Positions 1 to 5,313 of a stretch of DNA of 6,589 bases are shown here, piece after piece. The DNA lies in NCBI GenBank assembly GCA_003164275.1, contig PLSY01000423.1, positions 1 to 6,589 of the forward strand, written 5' to 3'. Made by a program: the position numbers and the translations under genes. The first letter of the stretch is position 1. Each line of letters opens with the position of its first letter. Source of the DNA: Acidimicrobiaceae bacterium. Its GTDB lineage: Bacteria > Actinomycetota > Acidimicrobiia > Acidimicrobiales > RAAP-2. The notes below the pieces were generated by a model. That model had not been told where the DNA came from, ran no database searches, and saw only the letters and a program-made list of their open reading frames with translations.

Positions 1-537
1 GCCACCTGTGACGGCTTCTTCTTCCGCGGCCTCGAGATCGCCGTGGTGGGCGGGGGCGACAGCGCCCTCGAGGAGGCCCTGTTCCTGACCAGGTTCGCCG
101 ACAAGGTGACCCTCATCCACCGGCGGGGCGAACTGCGGGCGTCCAAGGTGATGCAGCAGCGGGCGCTCGACCACCCGAAGATCGAGTTCCTGTGGCACAG
201 CTCGGTGGTGGACGTGATGGGCGACACCAAGGTGTCGGGGATCCGCGTCCGGAACAACGAGACGGGCCAGGAGACCGACCTGGCGCTGTCCGGTCTGTTC
301 GTCGCCATCGGCCATCAGCCGAACACGGACCTGTTCAAGGGTCAGCTCGACATGGAGGACAGCGGGTACCTCACGACGGTGGGTACCACCACGTACACCA
401 ACGTCGAGGGCGTCTTCGCCTGCGGCGACGTCCAGGACCACCGGTATCGACAAGCCATCACGGCGGCAGGATCGGGGTGTATGGCCGCACTGGACGTCGA
501 GCGCTGGCTCGAGGATGAAGAAGCGGGCATCCACTGA
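1..537 (+). CDS. trxB: Thioredoxin reductase, C-terminal part (5' truncated by window edge)
   Basis: This is the 3' part of NADPH-dependent thioredoxin reductase, the flavoenzyme that reduces oxidised thioredoxin in the cytoplasm. The window opens inside the redox active site: the first residues read ATCDGFFF, so the second cysteine of the CxTC-type motif is codon 3 and the first cysteine lies just outside. The NADPH-binding glycine motif VVGGGDSALEEA follows at residues 15-26, and HRRGELRASK contains the basic residues expected to contact the NADPH phosphate. Near the end, FACGDVQDHRYRQAITAAGSG is the family's C-terminal FAD-binding signature. The 178 visible residues are a little over half of the usual 310-330. 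The gene stops at TGA 101 bp before trxA, its natural partner in the same direction. Nothing visible is broken. Identification is firm; only the N-terminal FAD half is unseen. Confidence 0.97.
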   Translation, partial: ATCDGFFFRGLEIAVVGGGDSALEEALFLTRFADKVTLIHRRGELRASKVMQQRALDHPKIEFLWHSSVVDVMGDTKVSGIRVRNNETGQETDLALSGLFVAIGHQPNTDLFKGQLDMEDSGYLTTVGTTTYTNVEGVFACGDVQDHRYRQAITAAGSGCMAALDVERWLEDEEAGIH

Positions 538-540
538 GCT

Positions 541-564
541 GGGCGCCGGGAATGCCTCCGGCCC
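541..564 (+). terminator. Imperfect hairpin just after trxB, possible weak terminator
   Basis: GGGC (541-544) pairs with GCCC (561-564) and CGG (547-549) with CCG (558-560), leaving a two-base GC bulge and an 8-base loop. The sequence after it is GTTATT, only mildly T-rich. It begins three bases past the trxB stop. It overlaps the putative stress promoter of trxA, so it may partly separate trxB and trxA transcription, but the structure is weak and could be chance in GC-rich DNA. Confidence 0.3.
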
Positions 565-574
565 GTTATTGGTT
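549..574 (+). promoter_or_regulatory. SigR/SigH-type (disulphide-stress ECF sigma) promoter upstream of trxA
   Basis: GGAAT at 549-553, preceded by another G, is followed by an 18-base spacer and GTT at 572-574. This is an exact match to the GGAAT-N18-GTT consensus known for the Streptomyces SigR / Mycobacterium SigH regulon, whose classical targets are thioredoxin genes. It lies in the 101-bp gap between trxB and trxA, on the correct strand, and would give a leader of roughly 55 bases before the trxA ATG. An overlapping TTGACA (573-578) has no convincing -10 partner. Whether a SigR-like factor exists in this organism cannot be seen here. Confidence 0.55.
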
Positions 575-638
575 GACATAGCGTGTCCCAGTCAGGACAT
601 CGGTATGGCCCCCGCAACGGGCAGGAGGAACAACCATC

Positions 639-965
639 ATGAGTGAGAAAATCACCAACCTCAGCGACGCTAGCTTTGACGAGCATGTCAAGTCCTCAGA
701 CGTTCCTGTACTGGTGGACTTCTGGGCCGAATGGTGTGGCCCGTGCAAGATGATCGCCCCCGTTCTCGAGGAGATCGCCGCCGAGCAGGAGGGCAAGCTC
801 GAGATCGCCAAGTTGAACATCGACGACAACCTGGACATCACCCGCCGGTTCGACGTCATGAGTATTCCTACGTTGATTCTCTTCAAGAACGGGGAGCCTG
901 CGGCCCGCATCGTCGGCGCCAAGGGCAAAGGACAACTCCTCCAAGAGCTCTCCGCCCACCTGTAG
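639..965 (+). CDS. trxA: Thioredoxin
   Basis: This is a complete 108-residue thioredoxin, the small cytoplasmic disulphide reductase that is recharged by the reductase encoded immediately upstream. The canonical active site WCGPC is at residues 32-36 inside [10 protein letters not shown], the buried Asp is at residue 27 (VLVDFWA), and the conserved cis-proline is Pro77 in the SIPT segment. Length and single-domain fold match the family, and there is no signal peptide or membrane segment. The ATG start is supported by a strong AGGAGG Shine-Dalgarno at 623-628, ten bases upstream. The gap to trxB carries a SigR/SigH-like promoter match, so trxA may be induced by disulphide stress separately from trxB. 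A GC-rich perfect hairpin follows the stop codon. Identification is firm. Confidence 0.97.
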   Translation: MSEKITNLSDASFDEHVKSSDVPVLVDFWAEWCGPCKMIAPVLEEIAAEQEGKLEIAKLNIDDNLDITRRFDVMSIPTLILFKNGEPAARIVGAKGKGQLLQELSAHL

Positions 966-972
966 TCGAAGA

Positions 973-993
973 AGCGGCCCCTCGTGGGCCGCT
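973..993 (+). terminator. GC-rich hairpin after trxA, terminator-like
   Basis: AGCGGCCC (973-980) and GGGCCGCT (986-993) form a perfect 8-bp stem with a 5-base CTCGT loop, starting eight bases after the trxA stop. No U-tract follows, so this is at best an actinobacterial I-shaped terminator or an RNA 3'-end stabiliser. It would partly uncouple trxA from the cwlM-like gene, which starts 40 bases further on. Confidence 0.5.
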
Positions 994-1032
994 CTCCGCC
1001 AGCCTCCTCGTTCGACTGGAACGCGGGGCACC

Positions 1033-2022
1033 ATGAGTCCGAACTCTGACATCCACCTCCAGTTAGGAGACGAGGGCGAGGCTGCGGCCGACGTCCAGCG
1101 TCGTCTCGAACGTCTGGGCTTCTCTCTCGGAACCGACGCCAAAGGCGCCTACGGAGTTGGAACGCGCGCCGCAGTCGAGGCGTTCCAATACCGGAGGGGC
1201 CTCCGCGTCGACGGGGTCTGTGGCCGCCAGACCTGGTCAGCCCTTGTGGAAGCGGGCCGCAATCTGGGCGACCGCTTCCTCTATCGTCGCACCCCCATGC
1301 TGCGTGGGGACGATGTGGCCGACCTGCAGCAACAGTTGAGCGCTCTCGGCTTCGACACCGGGCGGGTGGACGGAATCTTCGGTGACCTCACCTCGGCTGC
1401 CCTCGGCGAGTTCCAACGCAACATCGGGCTGCCTGTAGACGGAATCGCCGGTGCTGCGACGGTGGGAGAACTCCTTCGATTCGGAACCCTCCACCCTGAC
1501 ACCGAGCTCGTCACCTCTGTCCGGGACAGAGAGATACTCCGTCAGTCGCCCCGGACGCTCGCAGGCCGCAGAGTGGCGATCGGAGAGGAAGGGGGCCTCG
1601 ACTCGACTGTGGCCGCCCTGCGACGACTCCTCGTCAACCAAGGGGCCCTCGTCACCACCCATCACCATCCGGACGGCTCAATTCAGGCTTCGGAGGCAAA
1701 CGCAGGGGCGGCCGAGGTCTACGTCGGCCTCCGACTCGATGTCGGAGAACCTCACTGTTCGACCTCGTACTATGCCGGATACCGATACTCCTCTCCCGGG
1801 GGCAGGCGCCTGGCAGAGCTCCTCCAAGGAACCCTCACCAGCTCGCTGAACCTTCCTGACGGCGGCAGCAGAGGAATGTCACTGCCCGTGCTCAGGGAGA
1901 CGAAGATGCCGGCCGTGATCTGCGAGATCAGCCCCGCTACCGTCGTCGTGGAGCAAGCTCCCCTGCTAGCTCGAGCCATAGCCGACGCCCTAGAACAGTG
2001 GGTCGGGATGGCCTGGGACTGA
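1033..2022 (+). CDS. cwlM: CwlM-like protein: two peptidoglycan-binding domains plus degenerate amidase domain
   Basis: A 329-residue protein related to actinobacterial CwlM, encoded in the same trxA-to-parB position as M. tuberculosis cwlM. Two tandem PG_binding_1 domains are visible: residues about 10-70 (ending in GLRVDGVCGRQTW) and about 88-147 (VDGIFGDLTSAALGEFQ, then LPVDGIAG). Residues about 178-325 resemble an Amidase_3 domain: LPVLRETKMPAVICEIS at 284-300 matches the family's late motif and keeps its glutamate (Glu298). However, the expected zinc-binding DPGHGG reads IGEEGG (183-188) and the expected SLHAN-type histidine motif reads GLRLD (232-236), so the zinc histidines are absent. 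There is no signal peptide, which fits a cytoplasmic protein. Mycobacterial CwlM is known as a non-hydrolytic regulator of MurA, the first committed step of peptidoglycan synthesis; a similar role here is inference. The start is ATG with only a weak GGGG upstream. It converges on parB. Confidence 0.8.
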   Translation: MSPNSDIHLQLGDEGEAAADVQRRLERLGFSLGTDAKGAYGVGTRAAVEAFQYRRGLRVDGVCGRQTWSALVEAGRNLGDRFLYRRTPMLRGDDVADLQQQLSALGFDTGRVDGIFGDLTSAALGEFQRNIGLPVDGIAGAATVGELLRFGTLHPDTELVTSVRDREILRQSPRTLAGRRVAIGEEGGLDSTVAALRRLLVNQGALVTTHHHPDGSIQASEANAGAAEVYVGLRLDVGEPHCSTSYYAGYRYSSPGGRRLAELLQGTLTSSLNLPDGGSRGMSLPVLRETKMPAVICEISPATVVVEQAPLLARAIADALEQWVGMAWD

Positions 2023-2091
2023 GGGCGTTTTACCCCGTCTTCCGATCCTCTCCCCCACCGTCGATCTCTACCTCATAGCCTCGTGTGTGGA

Positions 2092-2128
2092 CGTAATCCA
2101 CAACTTCATACACAGGTTGTGGATTACG
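2092..2128. repeat. Perfect 13-bp inverted repeat with DnaA-box-like sequences
   Basis: CGTAATCCACAAC (2092-2104) is repeated in inverted orientation at 2116-2128 with an 11-base spacer; a T-G wobble and a T-A pair can extend the stem inward. Each arm carries TAATCCACA (2094-2102, and complementary at 2118-2126), which differs from the classical DnaA box TTATCCACA at one base. A second, mutually exclusive hairpin is possible between TGTGGA (2086-2091) and TCCACA (2097-2102). It lies in the convergent gap between cwlM and parB. There is no T-tract on either side, so a simple terminator is less likely than a protein-binding site, but both remain possible. Confidence 0.6.
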
Positions 2129-2155
2129 GTCTACCGCGGGTTCAGGGATAGTATC

Positions 2156-2170
2156 ACCACTCTATGTGGT
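2156..2170. repeat. Short hairpin in the cwlM/parB convergent gap
   Basis: ACCAC (2156-2160) and GTGGT (2166-2170) pair around the loop TCTAT, about 40 bases beyond the parB stop when read on the minus strand. It could contribute to transcription termination between the two converging genes. The 5-bp stem is short, and there is no adjacent U-tract. Confidence 0.25.
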
Positions 2171-2211
2171 TATTGTGCGCCCAAGTTGCTAAACGCCTAC
2201 CGAGCGTGAGA

Positions 2212-3153
2212 TTAGTGTGAGGCTGTCTCTGACCTACCCACCATCAGCTTGTAAATACGCTCCAGATCCTCCAACGTCGCAAACTCGACGACCACTTTTC
2301 CCCGTTTTGAAGAAAGGTCAACCTTTACCCGAGTGTTAAGGTGGCCGGAAAGCAACTCCTCGAGTTCGAGAATCCCGGGGGGCGGTAGTCGAGGTACGAC
2401 CGTTGACCCCGACGGCGGCGCCAGTTGGGCCTCAGACGAGTCAGCGAGGTCCGAAGCACTGGGAGCGCTCACTCCCCCATCATTGTGCTCGCGCACCAGG
2501 TCCTCGAGAGCCCGCACCGTCAGTCCGTCAGCCACCGCCGACTTGGCCAAGACCTCCTGATATCCGCGATCCGGTGTCCCGAGGAGGGCTCGCGCGTGGC
2601 CTGCGGTGATCTGACCTTCAGCCAGCAGGCGCTGTACCCCTGAGGGAAGTTGCAACAGCCTTAGGATGTTGGTTACCGCGGTGCGACTTTTGCCGACTCG
2701 GGTGGCCACCTGGTCGTGGGTATAGCCGAACTCTTCGATCAGTTGCTGATAGGCGGCTGCCTCTTCCAGCACGTTCAAGTCCTGCCGGTGCAAGTTCTCA
2801 ACTAACGCCTGTTCGAGACTCAGCGTCTCGTTGGAGGTCTGAACCAGGACAGGGATGGACTGCAGTCCAGCTCGTCTGGCCGCACGCCAACGCCGCTCCC
2901 CCGCAATGAGCTCATAGTCATCCGCCGCCTCGCCACCGATCTGCCGAACGAGAACCGGCTGAAGGACACCGAGTTCCTTGATGGACGCAGCCAGTGACGA
3001 CATTGTGTCCTCGTCGAAGTTGACTCGCGGCTGGCGGGGATTCGGTTTGATGCTTCCTATCGGAACCTGGCGAAGCGCTGATGACCGGTCTCCGACTACT
3101 TCAGTGGGAATGAGCGCACTCAGTCCCTTGCCTAGCCCACTACGACGCGCCAC
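2212..3153 (-). CDS. parB: Chromosome-partitioning protein ParB
   Basis: A 313-residue chromosomal ParB, the CTP-dependent DNA clamp that loads at parS, spreads over neighbouring DNA and stimulates the ParA ATPase. The N-terminus RRSGLGKGLSALIP is the typical ParA-stimulating peptide. The CTP-binding domain shows IKPNPRQPR (35-43), GERRWRAARRAG (85-96) and ENLHRQDLN (119-127). The helix-turn-helix for parS recognition is around 144-170 (THDQVATRVGKSRTAV). A charged and Pro/Ser-rich linker (about 222-258) leads to the C-terminal dimerisation domain (about 261-307). Length is normal. The GTG start is fixed by a perfect AAGGAGGT Shine-Dalgarno five bases upstream, which lies inside the end of parA; the two genes overlap by 14 bp and are surely one operon. 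Two parS sites lie upstream of parA. All key motifs are intact. Confidence 0.97.
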   Translation of the reverse strand: MARRSGLGKGLSALIPTEVVGDRSSALRQVPIGSIKPNPRQPRVNFDEDTMSSLAASIKELGVLQPVLVRQIGGEAADDYELIAGERRWRAARRAGLQSIPVLVQTSNETLSLEQALVENLHRQDLNVLEEAAAYQQLIEEFGYTHDQVATRVGKSRTAVTNILRLLQLPSGVQRLLAEGQITAGHARALLGTPDRGYQEVLAKSAVADGLTVRALEDLVREHNDGGVSAPSASDLADSSEAQLAPPSGSTVVPRLPPPGILELEELLSGHLNTRVKVDLSSKRGKVVVEFATLEDLERIYKLMVGRSETASH

Positions 3154-4462
3154 CGCTGACCTCCTTAGCTAGCTCTCGATAAGCGATCGCCCCACGAGAG
3201 GCCGGATCAAATGCCGTGATTGGTTGTCCGAATGACGGTGCCTCTGAGAGTCTGACCGTTCGAGGAATGACATTTCGGCAGACCCTCGACCCGAAGTGGA
3301 GCCGAACCTCGTTCGCCACCTGATCCGAGAGCTTTGTTCGCGCATCGTACATAGTGAGAACGATGGTGGAGATGTCCAGCTTCGGATTCAGATTCGAAGC
3401 CACCAGATGCACGTTCCGCATCAGCTGGCTGAGGCCCTCGAGGGCATAGTACTCACACTGAATAGGAACGAGAACTTCGTCGGCCGCCGCCAGCGCGTTC
3501 ACAGTTATCAGACCCAGGGATGGGGGACAGTCGATCAGAACGTAGTCAAAATCATCAATGACCGATTCGATTGACCGCTTCAGTTTCAGCTCCCGGCTGA
3601 ACGCAGGTACTAGCTCAATTTCCGCTCCGGCCAGGGCGATGGTGGCGGGTGCAACGAAGAGGTTCTTCATGCTGGTGGGCTCGACACAGTCCTCGAGCGA
3701 AGAATCCCTCATGAGAACGTCGTACATGGAGAGCTCGAAGTTCCGAGCATCGATACCCAATCCGGTGGTGGCATTGCCTTGGGGGTCAAGATCGATGACG
3801 AGGACTCGGAAGCCAAGTTCGGCGAGTGCCGCTCCCAGGTTGACCGACGTTGTCGTCTTTCCTACGCCGCCTTTTTGATTGGCCACAGCGAGAACGCGAG
3901 GGAGAGGATTTCCCGATGCGGCCTGAGGTTGAGGACCTTCGACCTTTGCCTCCTCGACCACAGCAATACCCACCGGCTCGTCCCCTGCCTTCTCATTTCT
4001 ATCGGTGTCTGAGTCGCCTGTTCCCTCGATGGTCACTTCAGCGATCGAGGGTCGTTCGGAACTGACAAAGCTCGGAGCGGCTGCGGGGGAGGCGGGCAAC
4101 GGGTCAAGCTCCGCTTGATCGAAGGGCGGTGCCGGGGGCGGTCCGAAGCCACCACTCGGAATGGACTCAACTTGAAGGACTAGCTCTGGGGCGTCTGCGA
4201 TTGATGCTTCTGGGTCGTTGATCACCGCTCTCCCCCCAGGCGCCGGTTCGGGCGGAAGTACTACATCCAGCTCAGCGTGAGCTGTGGCTACGTCGCTAAT
4301 GGTGTCTCCAATTCCAGGATGTGCCGCCGCTGAGTCCTGCACAGAACTTGCGGCCGGCGATCGATCTGGCGGCGGCGGGGGAGACCCGATGTCCGCCGTC
4401 TCCGGTCCGCTACTCCGGGCATCCGGACCATTCTTGTTCTTTCCCTTACGACGACCCAACAC
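3140..4462 (-). CDS. parA: Chromosome-partitioning ATPase ParA (Soj) with long N-terminal extension
   Basis: A ParA-type P-loop ATPase that, with ParB and parS, moves the newly copied origin region to its cell position. The deviant Walker A motif KGGVGKTT is at residues 197-204, the Walker A' DLDPQGN at 224-230 and the Walker B YVLIDCPPSLG at 307-317. The catalytic domain (about 187-440) is complete and ends in the usual RTVRLSEAPSFGQPI region. The first ~187 residues are a basic tip (LGRRKGKNKN) followed by an acidic, Pro/Ala/Ser-rich, low-complexity leader with no recognisable fold. Chromosomal ParA proteins are usually about 250-350 residues, so this one is long. The GTG start at 4462 has only a weak purine-rich upstream sequence (GATGAG), and a shorter start within the leader cannot be excluded. 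It is translationally coupled to parB. A parS site lies about 80 bp upstream, so ParB may affect its expression. Confidence 0.96.
   Translation of the reverse strand: MLGRRKGKNKNGPDARSSGPETADIGSPPPPPDRSPAASSVQDSAAAHPGIGDTISDVATAHAELDVVLPPEPAPGGRAVINDPEASIADAPELVLQVESIPSGGFGPPPAPPFDQAELDPLPASPAAAPSFVSSERPSIAEVTIEGTGDSDTDRNEKAGDEPVGIAVVEEAKVEGPQPQAASGNPLPRVLAVANQKGGVGKTTTSVNLGAALAELGFRVLVIDLDPQGNATTGLGIDARNFELSMYDVLMRDSSLEDCVEPTSMKNLFVAPATIALAGAEIELVPAFSRELKLKRSIESVIDDFDYVLIDCPPSLGLITVNALAAADEVLVPIQCEYYALEGLSQLMRNVHLVASNLNPKLDISTIVLTMYDARTKLSDQVANEVRLHFGSRVCRNVIPRTVRLSEAPSFGQPITAFDPASRGAIAYRELAKEVSGGAS
3159..3166 (-). promoter_or_regulatory. Shine-Dalgarno of parB, located inside parA
   Basis: On the minus strand the sequence AAGGAGGT lies five bases before the parB GTG, within the last codons of parA. 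It is the strongest ribosome-binding site in the window and decides the parB start. It implies that parB is made from the parA transcript with efficient re-initiation. Confidence 0.85.
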
Positions 4463-4541
4463 TTTATTTTCTCATCGAATCGTTTTGCATCAAGGTACTC
4501 ATACTCCCCTGCCGAACCAAGGCGATCAAGCCTCTGACGAC

Positions 4542-4557
4542 TGTTTCACGTGAAACC
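4542..4557. promoter_or_regulatory. parS: parS centromere-like site 1
   Basis: TGTTTCACGTGAAACC matches the widely conserved bacterial parS consensus TGTTNCACGTGAAACA at every defined position except the last. The inner 14 bases (4543-4556) are a perfect palindrome. It is the loading site for ParB clamps and lies 80 bp upstream of the parA start, next to its cognate genes as expected for an origin-proximal par locus. Confidence 0.95.
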
Positions 4558-4828
4558 CTCAGGTCAATGATACGACGACCTCGGGCATTCGACTCCCCGA
4601 CTACCGTATGCCTTCCTCAGACCGGGAGCGGGGATCCTCTGGATTACTTACCAACCCCAGAGACTCACCCTCCGCGCTGTGCTCGATTTTGAAACCGGAG
4701 ACGTGACTCACTCTGTCGTAATCCTCACAGCGACAGTGCTCAAGTTTGCAGTCACTTCCTGGACAGCCCGAGGAGATCCCACTCGGGGACCCACTCTGGG
4801 ACGACGTAGGTCAGGCTGTGGTCGACAC

Positions 4829-4847
4829 GGTCGGGGCGAAACCGACC
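4829..4847. repeat. Hairpin in the parA upstream spacer
   Basis: GGTCGG (4829-4834) and CCGACC (4842-4847) form a perfect 6-bp stem around the loop GGCGAAA; with a bulged C the outer ACA/TGT can add three pairs. No U-tract follows and no RNA family is recognised. Function unknown; it may be chance. Confidence 0.25.
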
Positions 4848-5225
4848 TGTGCTCCCTCTGACCGTCCCATTCAGAGTTGTCTTGCAGTTCGAGTCCCAAC
4901 ACCTCTTGATGGAGGACGGAAGAGCACCCCCTTCATCGCTGTGCGGACACGTGCCCAACGCTCTCAGATCTTCAGACTTCGAAGGCCGCCCCGGAGTTGT
5001 CGCCTGACCCCAAAGCCCACCACAGCGACCAAACACGACACAATTGGCGAGCCGCCGAAGGTAAGTCATTCATAGATCGCCGAAGACCGGTACTGACCGG
5101 GGGAGCAGCTGACATGCCCGGGGAACACGCAATCCGCTGGCGATGACCCAACCGGGGAAGCAGGTACTCCAATTCGTGGACTCAGCAATCCCCAATCTGC
5201 CCATCGGAGAATGGCGGGCAACAAT

Positions 5226-5241
5226 TGTTCCACGTGAAACC
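5226..5241. promoter_or_regulatory. parS: parS centromere-like site 2
   Basis: TGTTCCACGTGAAACC fits the parS consensus TGTTNCACGTGAAACA except for the final base, the same deviation as site 1 but with C instead of T at the variable fifth position. It lies about 684 bp from site 1 and about 70 bp before the transposase relic. Two such sites within 700 bp are far beyond chance and mark a ParB nucleation region. Confidence 0.92.
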
Positions 5242-5313
5242 TTCCGATCTGTCTGCGATCCGTGGCAAGCAGAGCGGAGCGCCCGTCCCATTATCCACCG
5301 CGGCAAGTGACGC

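Larger units (their letters stand above)
4463..5313. other. Gene-free spacer upstream of parA, holding two parS sites
   Basis: About 850 bp between the parA start and the transposase relic has no reading frame that I can connect to a protein family on either strand; the short open frames have no convincing start sites or motifs. In related chromosomes rsmG (gidB) lies directly upstream of parA, but none of its motifs (such as the glycine-rich SAM-binding loop) could be recognised here. The stretch contains the two parS sites and several small hairpins, for example GGTCGG/CCGACC at 4829-4847 and CTCTGG/CCAGAG at 4637-4662. The parA-parB promoter should lie in the first ~100 bp (minus strand), but I see no clear -35/-10 pair. 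Confidence 0.6.

Noticed and set aside
573..578. TTGACA as the -35 of a housekeeping sigma promoter for trxA.
   Set aside because: At 16-19 bp spacing there is no acceptable -10 hexamer (GACATC region); the overlapping SigR-type match is far better.
2023..2060. GGG/CCC pairing around CGTTTTA just after cwlM as an intrinsic terminator.
   Set aside because: A 3-bp stem with no following U-tract is too weak to call.
4887..4897. GTTCGAGTCCC resembles the T-loop of a tRNA.
   Set aside because: The flanking bases do not form a 5-bp T stem, and no acceptor, D or anticodon arms were found around it.
4948..4953. A CACGTG core that could be a third parS site.
   Set aside because: The flanks (GGA before, CCCAA after) do not match the parS arms; only the 6-bp core agrees.
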